Below, one piece after another: positions 54,501-62,425 of a stretch of DNA of 64,000 nt. The DNA comes from Telmatobacter sp. DSM 110680 (GTDB lineage: Bacteria > Acidobacteriota > Terriglobia > Terriglobales > Acidobacteriaceae): NCBI RefSeq assembly GCF_039994875.1, contig NZ_CP121196.1, positions 4,278,001-4,342,000 of the forward strand, written 5' to 3'. The notes under the pieces were generated by a model that had not been told where the DNA came from, did not search any database, and saw only the letters and a list, made by a program, of their open reading frames with translations. The position numbers and the translations under genes were made by a program. Numbering within the stretch: position 1 is the stretch's first letter; each line of letters opens with the position of its first letter.

Positions 54501-54938
54501 AACTGCGGCGGCTATTACAACTCCACCACCTCGGCTTGGGTCGAGCCGCCAGTCATCTACCTGACCGGCTCCAATACGGGCTTTCTTGCAGGATCGGACG
54601 GTATCTGGAAAGTTGCGCCGCAGTCGGCAACCACAATCACAGCCGGGAGCTACTATCTGGGTACGCCGCAACCGGACATTGTTTGGGGAACTGGCTGGGA
54701 TACGGTAAGCGGGATTGCCCAGGTGACCAGCAACAGCATTACCGGATCCGAAGACAAGTCTCGGCTACCGAACGAAAACTTCAGCCAAACCCTTACCTTG
54801 AACGCCGACGGCACGTTCAGTACTTCGGATAATCCGGGAGTCGTTACGGGGCTGGTTATCTCGCCGTCGCAACTTATCGAGTTGCAGGACCCGACGGCGC
54901 TCTGGCCAAGCATCGTAGTCATCAACGCAGTGAAATAG
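51537..54938 (+). CDS. Giant lipoprotein with six putative-Ig (He_PIG) repeats
   Basis: A surface protein of 1133 residues starting at the ATG with GAGGT 9 bases upstream. The lipoprotein signal ends in FVCGCG (lipid-binding Cys in the window VCGC). A short N-terminal Ig-like part is followed by six He_PIG repeats of about 90 residues (about 120-660), each opening like ITTTSLPNGT and with the motif TLPAGLTL...GTPTxAG. A C-terminal domain (about 665-1133) opens with ALKGQYAFGMTG and SFTADGIGNITAG, a sequence common in acidobacterial proteins. It is probably cell-surface or adhesin material. It is divergent from the ECF sigma factor gene, with about 270 bp between starts. Confidence 0.88.
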   Translation: MKRSFLIVLSVVLFVCGCGSTKKVISVAIAPSAQAKIDAGQTLSFSATLANDSHSKGVSWTMSGTGCTGSACGTFTGSTSTGITYVAPKTVSSSMTVSIQATSVADTTKTASATVVVSPTPSISTTTLAGGTVATAYSATLAATGGSGALTWALASGSSLPAGLSLTNAGTISGTPTTAGATSFTVKVTDASGGHEGPVSATQQLSLTIKPAQLVIATTSLSNGVAGAAYSASLAASGGTGTIGWSLTTGTLPAGLSLSGSMISGTPTAAGTSVFTVTATDSGSPAQTVNQSLSITINPKLAITTTALSNGVVGTAYSTSLASSGGVGTITWSVATGTLPVGLTLGAAGVISGTPTTAGSSNFTVQAKDSGTPQQSAQQALSVTIYAGLTITTTSLPNGTMNSTYSATLASAGGTGNVTWSISQGSMPAGLTLSNSGAISGTPTASGPFNFTVSATDSSSPPQTKTQALIITISPALSITTTSLPAGTVGTAYSQNIETSGGTLPISWSVTTGSLPAGLALAGNSMGVGVISGAPTAPGSSTFTVTAKDSSTPQVSVNQQFTLAINAPPLAITTTTLPNGTVNAAYSAPLQASGGTPPYAWTVATGSTLPNWLTLGGSGTNWTLSGTPTTAAIAAFSLTVSDSSVPSQSQTQALTLTVASASACGTGNESALKGQYAFGMTGRTGDGFFAVVGSFTADGIGNITAGYVDANGEQDLGNGLGVQSGTITPSGSSYTMGTDNRGCATIVTPFYTFITRFAIPPSTSGFAQGVIQEAEPTGWEVFAGSGQIFQQQVPTAVPTGNWVHAQIGAIGTSQYESGVIASGVDVYGSGGVITNGEYDYKSYGILTKQSGLTGTYTAPDPTTGRYTLTTTANLGTLGPKSLNRAAYLLSPTHILEVTTSAGTILAGDLKLQSGSLTLSGNLAMYGTSTNSYGTTSDMAGFGLVNATGTSYTGKIYQNVTGKWTTPSPVPTTCSYTIDSFGRVATSGTNCGGYYNSTTSAWVEPPVIYLTGSNTGFLAGSDGIWKVAPQSATTITAGSYYLGTPQPDIVWGTGWDTVSGIAQVTSNSITGSEDKSRLPNENFSQTLTLNADGTFSTSDNPGVVTGLVISPSQLIELQDPTALWPSIVVINAVK

Positions 54939-55354
54939 CTCTCGTCAAGCATCGCGGAAAAGGCCTCGGCGGATCGACGCCGGGGCCTTTCCGTGTGAAC
55001 CGATGATCTTCGACAGCGCGAACGTGCCGGTTGCGATAAAGGCAATACTCTAATCGAGCCATTCACGTCGATCAGTGTTCCAGCCGAGTGGCCATATCAC
55101 CGGAAACTCAACGCTGTGCCGTTTGTACGCCTCATCGATGTTATTTCGGACCTGTGATCGATAAGCATCGATAGCTCTCGTGGTGGCAACACTACGAGAC
55201 CCTCGGCTCCCGGTTTGCGCCGCATCCATTCAAAACGGGCCCCCTCGCTCCGACCGATGGCCCTTCTGTACAACTTACGATTCATTACCAGTTATTGCGA
55301 CACACGGAAACGGAGGCCAGGTCATGGTATGCTTTTCGCAATTCACACCTTCCA
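54939..55354. other. Gene-free stretch before the DUF3857 gene
   Basis: After the hairpin at 54955-54994 nothing coding is seen. A short AT-rich palindrome (ATCGAT-AAGC-ATCGAT, about 55161-55176) may be an operator. No promoter could be chosen. Confidence 0.45.
54955..54994 (+). terminator. Strong hairpin after the lipoprotein gene
   Basis: A stem of CGGAAA-GGCC-CGGCG paired with CGCCG-GGCC-TTTCCG (one A bulge and one T/G pair) starts 17 bases after the stop codon. No T-run follows, so it may need Rho or act mainly as an mRNA 3' end. Confidence 0.65.
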
Positions 55355-55525
55355 ATGCGCAAAACTTTCTGGGCTCGTTTCGCACCGCTGTATCTGAGAT
55401 CCACCATGCTTGCTGCGCTTATCGGCATCTCAGTATCCCTGCTGATGGGCCAAACCACAGTACCTGGTTCACCAACTTCAGCTCTATATCAAAGTGAAGC
55501 CGTCGTCAGCTCTATATCAAAGTGA
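55355..55525 (+). pseudogene. Signal-peptide fragment of the DUF3857 protein, frameshifted
   Basis: From the ATG at 55355 the frame encodes MRKTFWARFAPLYLRS, a hydrophobic signal (MLAALIGISVSLLMGQ), and a short mature start TTVPGSPTSALYQSEAVV, then hits TGA at 55523-55525. Removal of one of two tandem 28-bp copies restores the frame into the downstream DUF3857 protein with ALYQSEAVVIEMSD. The duplication has split a gene that would otherwise run 55355-58628. Confidence 0.8.
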
Positions 55526-55535
55526 AGCCGTCGTC
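55480..55535 (+). repeat. Perfect 28-bp tandem duplication
   Basis: The 28 bases at 55480-55507 repeat exactly at 55508-55535, directly abutting. Because 28 is not a multiple of three it shifts the reading frame of the surrounding DUF3857 gene by +1. Confidence 0.95.
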
Positions 55536-58500
55536 ATAGAAATGTCTGACACAAGCTTTACTTATCAGAAGGACGGAACAGGCGAAAAGCTCGTAACGGT
55601 GCGGATGAAGATTACCAGCGAAGCTGGAGCGCGCCAATTCAGCGTCATCTCGCTTCCTTATGCCGCGGCCAATGAGCATCCAACCCTCGAGATCGTAGCT
55701 GTCCACCATGCGGATGGAACCTCGACCGAAACACCGGTCGCCGATGCAATCGATATGCCGGCGCCAGTCACCCAGCAGGCGCCGCTCTACTCGGATTTGA
55801 AGATGCTGCAGATTCCCGTACGCGGCCTCCGAGCGGGCGATTCTCTCGAGTACCGCGTGCGTATCCAGCGCAAAAGCGCTGAGTCGCCGTCGCAGTTCTG
55901 GGATGTCTTCGCGTTTGCCAAGGATGTGGTGGTCTTGGCGCAGACCCTGACGCTTGACGTGCCCATCGACAAATATGTGCAGGTTTGGAGCCCGGCATCC
56001 AAGCCTGTGATTACGGAAAACGCTGGCCGGCGCGTTTATAAGTGGTCGAGCAGCCAACTGAAGCCGACAATGGTCGACAACAAAAGTAAAAAAGAAGAAA
56101 ACGCTGGCGAGGCTGCAGAACACCCAAAGCCCGATGTTGCCTGGACCACGTTCCATAGCTGGCAGGAAGTCGGCGAGTGGTACAGTGCCCTGTCCACTCC
56201 GCGCGCGGCACCCACCGACGCCTTGCGCTCACAAGCCGACGAAATCACGCACGACGCGAAGACACCCGAAGAGCAGATTCAAGCCCTTTACTCGTTTGTA
56301 TCGACGCGCATCCGTTACATCGGCATCGATTTCGGAATTGGGCGTTACCAGCCTCATGCCGCGCCTGAGGTCTTGGTCAACCGATATGGCGATTGCAAAG
56401 ATAAGGACACCCTGCTGCAGGCGCTCTTGCGCGCGAAGGGCTTCGCGGCTGGGTCTGCTTTAGTGGGCACGACTTTTGATGTAGTTCCGGAGTTGCCCTC
56501 GCCGGGATTCTTTAATCATGTGATCACCACGGTGGTGTTGCCTTCCGGCCGAATCTGGATGGATTCAACTCCCGGCTTTACCCCCTTTCAGCTTCTGGTT
56601 CAACCAATACGCGATAAGGATGCTCTCGTGATCCCGTTGAGTGGAGCGTCCGCGCTTGAACGCACGCCCGCCAAGCCGCCTTTTCCGTTCGAAGATCATT
56701 TCGAGGCCAAAGCCACGCTCGCCGCGGACGGCGAATTGAAGGGCAAGGTCAATATCGACTTTCGATCAGATAATGAGCTGATCGTTCGCGCCATGGCGCA
56801 GAACCTTGCGCCCGCACAGTGGGATCAGGGCACTCAGTTCCTCGCCAACTTGCTCGGATTCAGCGGTACGACCAGCAATTCGACCTTCTCTCGCGCGGAA
56901 GACACTCAGTCGCCAGAGCACGTCTCGTACGACTACACGCGCAAGCCTTTTGGCGACTGGGATAATTTCCGCATCGTGCCGCTTTTTCCGGCCAATGCGC
57001 TGCCTGCTGCGCCCGAGAAGCAGCCTTCGCATGACATCGAACTGGGAGCAGCGCGGACGGAGTTTGCCGTAAGCCATATTCAGCTTCCGCAGGGATATGG
57101 CGCCGATCTTCCTGACGCAATTCATGTCAAAACCGACTTTGTTGCCTTCGACAAGACATACAAGCTCGAAAACGGCGAGTTGATAACAGAACGGAAGATC
57201 ACCGTTTTGCAATCAAAGCTACCCATAGATCAGTGGGAGAAATACAAGAAGTTCGCCAAAGACATATCGCTGGGTGAAGAGGCGTGGGTGCAGTTGACGA
57301 CCAGCGCTGCTTCTCAAAAAGGATCACATCCGCCAGCGCCCGGTGAAAATAACCCTGAAGCCGCCGGGCTGGTGTCGCAAGCCAACTTTCTGGAGCAGCG
57401 CGGGGATTTGGCTCAGGCCCGCGTGAAGCTGGATGCCGCCAAAAAACTCAGTCCGGAGCAGCCATACCTGTGGAGCAACTACGGGTATCTCGCAATGGTG
57501 CAGAACCGCGCTGAAGAAGCCAAAGCAGATTATGAGCGCGAACTGGCACATCATCCCGATGAGAGCTTTGTCGTGAATCTTTACGGCGGGTTTCTGATGC
57601 GCCAGGGAAAGAAAGATGAAGCGCTTCGCGTAGCAAAATCGGATTTCGAGCGAGATGCAACTAATTCGGGCGTGGCCCTGTTTTTATCCTCAATGCAGGC
57701 AAGTTCTGATCTCGGAGCGGCAATTGCGACATTGCGCCGCGCTTACGAAGCCAATCCCGATGATCGCTTCATTCAGAACTACCTCGCAGACTATTTGGTG
57801 CGCGACCACAAGGAGAAAGAAGCTGCCGAGATCGCCGCGAAAATGGTGACTGCGGCTACTGGAAATCCAGATGCGCTGAACAATGCCGCATACGTGATGG
57901 CGGAAGCCAATGGAGACCTTGCGCTTGCGGAAAAGACGTCTAAAGAATCTTTGGACATGCTCGATTCACAAACCGGCCAGAGCACGATAACCGAGGCCAA
58001 TGGTCAGACCTTCAGGCTGTCGTCGCTGCTTGCGTCCAGTTGGGATACGTTGGGATACGTACTGGGGAAAGAAGGCAAGCTCGATAAAGCCAACGACTAT
58101 CTCGAGGCTGCATGGAACAACCTCGCTCGCACTGCCATTGGCTTGCATTACGGCGAGCTTTTGGAGAAGCAAGGCAAGAGGCAAGAGGCCTTGAGGATCT
58201 ACGAACTCGCATCGTCTGCGCTCCACCCGTCCGCACCCGATCCAACCGAACAAGATCTCCGTACGGGCATCTCCAGGCTTACGGCGGCAGGCATGAAATC
58301 TACCTTAGGAGAGAGGGGGCAGTCGGCCCAGGAGCTACGTACTTTCAAACTCAAGTTAGCTTCACCAAGTCCGACTTATTGGTCCTCGATCTACCGCCTC
58401 CAGTTCTCTGCAGGCGGATTGCAGGATGTGATGCATGTTGGAACCGGCCTCGCAAAGAGGGGCGTCGATGAACAGATAAGAAAAGCGAATCTGCCACGAT

Positions 58501-58628
58501 TGGTTCCCAGCGCTTCGAAGGGCCGCATTTTACGCGATGCTGTGGTCACGTGCTCTTCCGGGCAGTTGGATTGTTTCATGGTGTTGATGCCGATGGGCAG
58601 CATCGATGCGGAACATGTTCAGCAGTAG
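55494..58628 (+). CDS. DUF3857/transglutaminase-like protein with TPR repeats
   Basis: The open frame gives 1044 residues from a GTG at 55494. Its first 13 codons repeat the last part of the signal-peptide fragment because of the 28-bp duplication. An N-terminal DUF3857 domain (about 15-230, with VTVRMKITSEAGARQF and VRIQRKSAESPSQFWDVFAF) is followed by a transglutaminase-like domain (about 250-340, with YSFVSTRIRYIGIDFG, GDCKDKD containing the Cys, and HVITTVVLPSGRIWMDSTPG with a His). A second DUF3857-like part follows, and TPR-like helices fill about 610-900 (AARKDEALRVAKSDFERDAT-like units). Without its signal peptide, the product cannot be exported unless the frame is repaired. The enzymatic role is unproven. 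Confidence 0.82.
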   Translation: MKPSSALYQSEAVVIEMSDTSFTYQKDGTGEKLVTVRMKITSEAGARQFSVISLPYAAANEHPTLEIVAVHHADGTSTETPVADAIDMPAPVTQQAPLYSDLKMLQIPVRGLRAGDSLEYRVRIQRKSAESPSQFWDVFAFAKDVVVLAQTLTLDVPIDKYVQVWSPASKPVITENAGRRVYKWSSSQLKPTMVDNKSKKEENAGEAAEHPKPDVAWTTFHSWQEVGEWYSALSTPRAAPTDALRSQADEITHDAKTPEEQIQALYSFVSTRIRYIGIDFGIGRYQPHAAPEVLVNRYGDCKDKDTLLQALLRAKGFAAGSALVGTTFDVVPELPSPGFFNHVITTVVLPSGRIWMDSTPGFTPFQLLVQPIRDKDALVIPLSGASALERTPAKPPFPFEDHFEAKATLAADGELKGKVNIDFRSDNELIVRAMAQNLAPAQWDQGTQFLANLLGFSGTTSNSTFSRAEDTQSPEHVSYDYTRKPFGDWDNFRIVPLFPANALPAAPEKQPSHDIELGAARTEFAVSHIQLPQGYGADLPDAIHVKTDFVAFDKTYKLENGELITERKITVLQSKLPIDQWEKYKKFAKDISLGEEAWVQLTTSAASQKGSHPPAPGENNPEAAGLVSQANFLEQRGDLAQARVKLDAAKKLSPEQPYLWSNYGYLAMVQNRAEEAKADYERELAHHPDESFVVNLYGGFLMRQGKKDEALRVAKSDFERDATNSGVALFLSSMQASSDLGAAIATLRRAYEANPDDRFIQNYLADYLVRDHKEKEAAEIAAKMVTAATGNPDALNNAAYVMAEANGDLALAEKTSKESLDMLDSQTGQSTITEANGQTFRLSSLLASSWDTLGYVLGKEGKLDKANDYLEAAWNNLARTAIGLHYGELLEKQGKRQEALRIYELASSALHPSAPDPTEQDLRTGISRLTAAGMKSTLGERGQSAQELRTFKLKLASPSPTYWSSIYRLQFSAGGLQDVMHVGTGLAKRGVDEQIRKANLPRLVPSASKGRILRDAVVTCSSGQLDCFMVLMPMGSIDAEHVQQ

Positions 58629-58854
58629 CGGTTCGCTGAGGCGGCGAGGGTCATTGACTTTAGCCACCAGGAAACCCTGGGAGACAACTCTCGCGGAATC
58701 GCTAGGAATTCCGCACGGGGCAGGAATCGATCCGATTCGACACTCTGAGCTAGTCACCGGCTTACTATTTTCGGTGCAAAACTCGACTCTTCCTCAATCT
58801 CGACTACAGCAGTTCACGATTAAGCATCCGTGACAATCCTACATAGGTCTTCTA

Positions 58855-59973
58855 CTACTCTGATCCGGTTGAGGGAATCGAAGCGGGGATGGTAGCGCGT
58901 TGCGCCGTGGTCTCTGGTTTTGGGATGCCGTGCTGGTGGCAGTCGGTGCAGCGGACCCAGTGGATATTGTGGGGGCTTTTGGCGCTGGCGAAAGTGGTGT
59001 CCATTTTCTCGACATCGATTCCGCAGTGAGACATCTGCGGGTGGCAGGTCTTGCAAGATGCCGTTGCATTTTCGTTGTGTCCGGCATGGCATGCGAAACA
59101 ACTGATTCCCTCATGAACGCCTACGGGAGTGCGATCGTCGCCGGAGCCGTACTGCGGGCCGTACTGATTGGACGCTGCGACGGAATTAGCTTCAGGCTGG
59201 CGTGGAGCGTGACATTGGTAGCAGAGTGCCTGACGCTGGTCGGGGCTGATCTTCACGGCGCGCAGTCCGTCGGACAAACGCGGGAGAGCGAGCAGGCGGA
59301 CAGCGAAGTGCATTTGCTCACGGCGATCAAAGATCGCGAGGGAATCCGTTGCAGATGGAGGCGTGGCGGAGATGCGGGTCGAAGGCTTTGTTTGCTCGGC
59401 TCCTTCGCGATGCATCTGGTGGCAGGCCATGCAGGGCATGGTGGGCTGTTCAGCGAAGTTGGCGCGCGTGATGTGCCAGGGGCCGATGACGTTTTGCGGC
59501 TGGACGAGATCGCGCAGGGCTCCGTTGAAATGCATGCCGTGGCAGCGGAGGCAGTCGTCCATCAGGCGGCGTTCGGTGTTGTGCGTGGGATTGACGAAGA
59601 TCTGCGCGTAGGTGGCGCTGTGGGGACCGGCGTGCCAGGATGCGTACTCATGCTGATGGCATTTCTGGCAGTTCGTGGTCATCGCGAAGACGTCGGTGTC
59701 GCGCAGGCGGATGGACTCAGGTGCGTTGCCAACCAGGTGTACGCGGATGTGACGAAGCTTGGTGGCGAGACCGGCTTCGTGGCAATCCATGCAGGTGGCC
59801 TTGCCATGCACGGAGGCGTGGACCGCATTGGTGTAGGCGGCCATCTCGTGGCAGCTTGCGCAGCCTTGTCCGCGCTGCGAGGTGTAGTAGTAGGACGCGC
59901 CATAGACGCCTGCTAAGCCGAGGAGTGCAACACACGCGAGCAGCAGTAGGAGCGTCTTGAGCAAGCGCATCAT
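58855..59973 (-). CDS. Membrane-anchored nonaheme c-type cytochrome
   Basis: An electron-transfer protein of 372 residues; it starts at the ATG overlapping the GMC oxidoreductase stop by 4 bases. (An open frame 81 codons longer lies over that gene and is not the start.) An N-terminal TM helix (about 5-27) is followed by nine CxxCH heme-binding motifs: CASCH, CMDCH, CQKCH, CLRCH, CMACH, CYQCH, CFACH, CKTCH and CTDCH. The anchor followed at once by CASCH and CMDCH resembles the NapC/NrfH quinol dehydrogenase family. Two to three further His could be distal heme ligands. The coupled GMC flavoprotein and subunit 3-like gene suggest that it passes electrons from sugar or alcohol oxidation to a quinone pool or another acceptor. 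Confidence 0.9.
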   Translation of the reverse strand: MMRLLKTLLLLLACVALLGLAGVYGASYYYTSQRGQGCASCHEMAAYTNAVHASVHGKATCMDCHEAGLATKLRHIRVHLVGNAPESIRLRDTDVFAMTTNCQKCHQHEYASWHAGPHSATYAQIFVNPTHNTERRLMDDCLRCHGMHFNGALRDLVQPQNVIGPWHITRANFAEQPTMPCMACHQMHREGAEQTKPSTRISATPPSATDSLAIFDRREQMHFAVRLLALPRLSDGLRAVKISPDQRQALCYQCHAPRQPEANSVAASNQYGPQYGSGDDRTPVGVHEGISCFACHAGHNENATASCKTCHPQMSHCGIDVEKMDTTFASAKSPHNIHWVRCTDCHQHGIPKPETTAQRATIPASIPSTGSE

Positions 59974-61622
59974 GAGCGGAAGGCCGTGCCTTTCCAGTTG
60001 CGTACCAGCGCGGCGGATGCGTGATAGGCGACGGCCATGATGGTGAGCACGGGATTGAATCCGCCGTTGGTGACGTGAACGCTGCCGTCGATGACGAAGA
60101 CGTTGTCGACGTCGTGGAGCTGGCAGTTGCGATTGACGACCGAAGACTGAGGGTCGTTGCCCATGCGACAGGTGCCGGCCTGGTGCTGTCCGGCGGAGAC
60201 GCTTTCGGGATGCCACGCCATGAGCGATGTGTTGATAGCTCCAGCTTCTTTGAGCCAGGCTTCGGCGCGGCTAGCCTGCTTGTCTCCTATCTCGAAGGTG
60301 TGCGGATGCACGTTGCCTTCGAAGCGGGCTACGGGCAGTCCCCACCTGTCGCGGACAGTTGGATCCACGGTCACTCGACCGGAGGCTGATGGAATCTGCT
60401 GAGTGGGGCCCATGATGACGATGGAGCGCTTGTGCCAGTGGCGCATCGCCTGCTTGTGCGCGGCTCCCCAGCGCGGCGTACCGGGCGGCAGGCGATCGAG
60501 CATGTGGATGGGAAGGCGAATGAATTCGTTGGCGAGCATGCCGCCGCCGCAGAGGCCGGGCGTGCCGTGGTTGTAATCCATGACGGCGATGCTGGCTCCG
60601 GGACCGATGTCGTCGTAGGTTTCGAAATCGAAGTAGCCGATGGCGCCGGTGTAGTGGTGACCCTGCAGATGGCGGCCGACCTGGTCGTAGCGATTGCCGA
60701 GGCCGTTGGGAAAGAGTCGGCTGCGGGAGTTGAGAAGGAGGCGCGCGGATTCGATGGCGGCAGAGGAGACGATGACGATGTCGGCCGGCTGCTGCTGAAG
60801 ATGACCGCGCTCGTCGAAGTATGCGACGCCGGTGGCGCGGCCGCGATCGTCGGTGAGGATTTCCTTCGCCATACAGTCGGTGCGCAGTTCGCAGTTGCCG
60901 GTGTTGAGGGCGACGGGGATTACAGTGTTCTGCGAACCATTTTTAGCGTCGACTTCGCAGGCGAATCCGCAGCACCAACGGCAGCGCATGCAAGGACCGC
61001 GCCCGTTGTAAGGCACGCTATTGCGGAGCATGGGCAGATGGAAGGGATGAAGACCGAGGCGTTTGGCGGCGGGTTCCAGGATGCCGAATTCGCGATTGGG
61101 CGGAAGCGGGGGCATGGGAAGATCGCGGCGGCGCGGGCCGTGAAAAGGCGTGCCGGAGTAATCGCCGGAGACGCCGATTTCGTATTCAGCCTTTTCGTAG
61201 AAGGGCTCGAGGTCGTCGTAGGTGATGGGCCAGTCTTCAAGCGAACTGCCGGCGGGAGCACCGTACGTCGAGCGCATTTTGAAGTCCTGGGGCATGTAGC
61301 GCCAAGCTTGCGCGCCGTAGCTCAAAGTGCCGCCACCGACGCAGGCGGCGTTGTTCTGATAGGCACCTTCACTGGGCAGGACGGTGTGCGCAGTTCCCTT
61401 TCCGTCGACCCAGACGCGGGGATTGCCCTCGTCTTCGGGGCCGAAAGCGTTGCCCAGTAGAGTAGTGCGCTGGTTGCGGAGATCGTCTTTGCGGCAGTCG
61501 GCGGGGGTGTACCATTTGCCGCGCTCCAGCAGAACTACGCTGAGGCCCGCGGTGGAGAGCTCTTTGGCAACGATGCCTCCGGCGGCGCCAGCGCCGATGA
61601 CTACCGCGTTCACACGCTTCAT
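59970..61622 (-). CDS. GMC-family flavin oxidoreductase with Cys cluster
   Basis: A FAD enzyme of 550 residues starting MKRVNAVVIGAGAAGG (the FAD-binding Rossmann motif GAGAAGG). The start ATG overlaps the stop of the upstream gene by 4 bases; the frame further upstream (31 codons) is Arg-rich and unlikely. Inside is YGAQAWRYMPQDF. A Cys-rich segment GRGPCMRCRWCCGFACEVDAK (about 211-222) resembles the Fe-S cluster segment of bacterial FAD glucose dehydrogenases. The C-terminal active-site region has HQAGTCRMG and FNPVLTIMAVAYHASAA. No signal peptide is seen; the partner with a Tat signal could carry it out. The substrate is probably a sugar, gluconate or alcohol. Confidence 0.92.
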   Translation of the reverse strand: MKRVNAVVIGAGAAGGIVAKELSTAGLSVVLLERGKWYTPADCRKDDLRNQRTTLLGNAFGPEDEGNPRVWVDGKGTAHTVLPSEGAYQNNAACVGGGTLSYGAQAWRYMPQDFKMRSTYGAPAGSSLEDWPITYDDLEPFYEKAEYEIGVSGDYSGTPFHGPRRRDLPMPPLPPNREFGILEPAAKRLGLHPFHLPMLRNSVPYNGRGPCMRCRWCCGFACEVDAKNGSQNTVIPVALNTGNCELRTDCMAKEILTDDRGRATGVAYFDERGHLQQQPADIVIVSSAAIESARLLLNSRSRLFPNGLGNRYDQVGRHLQGHHYTGAIGYFDFETYDDIGPGASIAVMDYNHGTPGLCGGGMLANEFIRLPIHMLDRLPPGTPRWGAAHKQAMRHWHKRSIVIMGPTQQIPSASGRVTVDPTVRDRWGLPVARFEGNVHPHTFEIGDKQASRAEAWLKEAGAINTSLMAWHPESVSAGQHQAGTCRMGNDPQSSVVNRNCQLHDVDNVFVIDGSVHVTNGGFNPVLTIMAVAYHASAALVRNWKGTAFRS

Positions 61623-62236
61623 GAGCGCCCGCCGTTGCTGCGTGGAGCTGCGCCGCGTAGGTCGTATTGCGCGCGACCGCGAAGAGGCGGCTCGTCGAGG
61701 CCGAGCATATGCCAACTTACTGCGTCGCGGTTGCCGCCATGGCGCGGGGAGCCATAGTAGCCCTCCATGGTGTGCTGCCGAAAGAGCTCGAAGAATGTGC
61801 GGTTTTGCTTTTCGAGTGCGACGGCGATTTCGAGTTGCTGTTGAAGCGTCGCATCAGTCAGAGCAACGCCGAAACGGCTACGGCTCATCGAGGCAGCTTG
61901 ATCGAGGCCATCGCGATAAATATCGTGATGGCGGCGATAATGGCGCGCTAGCTGGCGATCGATGTAGTTGACGACTCCCGCTTGCGACGCGCTGGGGAAG
62001 TCATCAGCGGGAATGATCTGGTCACAGAGTGCAGCGAGAGTACGCGCATGCTCGTCGCTGAGGACATTCCAGCTATTGCCTGCGGCGGTATGGCATCCGG
62101 AAACGGCAGCGACACCAGTAAGAACCCCAGCCATAGCGAATTGCCGGCGTGTCAGGACGTGTTTCGATGCTGGCCTGCGCAATGGCCCTACCTCGAATCC
62201 CCGATGCGAGCAGCAGCGCTGACCAAACCAGCGCAT
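61619..62236 (-). CDS. Tat-exported gluconate-2-dehydrogenase subunit 3-like protein
   Basis: A protein of 205 residues. Its Tat signal has the twin-Arg motif in LTRRQFAMAGVLTGVAAVSGC, which might also be read as a lipobox (VSGC). The mature part shows the subunit 3 pattern: LSDEHARTLAALCDQIIPADDFPSASQAGVVNYIDRQL, then helical stretches, and HTMEGYYGSPRHGGNRDAVSWHMLGLDE near the end. Proteins of this family escort the FAD subunit of gluconate and related dehydrogenases across the membrane in a folded state, which suits the GMC gene coupled just downstream (ATGA overlap). It is the first gene of the three-gene operon. Confidence 0.9.
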   Translation of the reverse strand: MRWFGQRCCSHRGFEVGPLRRPASKHVLTRRQFAMAGVLTGVAAVSGCHTAAGNSWNVLSDEHARTLAALCDQIIPADDFPSASQAGVVNYIDRQLARHYRRHHDIYRDGLDQAASMSRSRFGVALTDATLQQQLEIAVALEKQNRTFFELFRQHTMEGYYGSPRHGGNRDAVSWHMLGLDEPPLRGRAQYDLRGAAPRSNGGRS

Positions 62237-62376
62237 GTCACAACTCGAGACTTTGCTCGTCGGAATTATGCTCGGTGGCTCGCAGGATTCATGCTCGGCG
62301 TCGCATGCAGGCGTGGTCTGTGTTTCGAGTCACAACTCAGTAAGGACGATGAGAACCGAAGCGCAGGCAAAAAGTT

Positions 62377-62404
62377 AAGGGCCATCCCTAAAGGGATGGC
62401 CCTT
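62377..62404 (-). terminator. Rho-independent terminator of the beta-propeller lipoprotein gene
   Basis: A 12-bp perfect stem (AAGGGCCATCCC with GGGATGGCCCTT; loop TAAA) lies 21 bases past the stop of the beta-propeller gene. On the minus strand it is followed by AACTTTTTG. It separates that gene from the oxidoreductase operon. Confidence 0.85.
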
Positions 62405-62425
62405 GACTGGATCTAGTGGAACTGA

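Noticed and set aside
58693..58714. 7-bp inverted repeat between convergent genes considered as a terminator
   Set aside because: No T-run on either side; too weak to call.
58900..59916. Plus-strand frame of 338 codons opposite the cytochrome
   Set aside because: Antisense shadow of the heme protein; no start signal or motifs.
60432..61460. Plus-strand frame of 342 codons within the GMC gene
   Set aside because: Antisense of a well-supported gene with high GC3; composition biased to Val, Gly and Ala.
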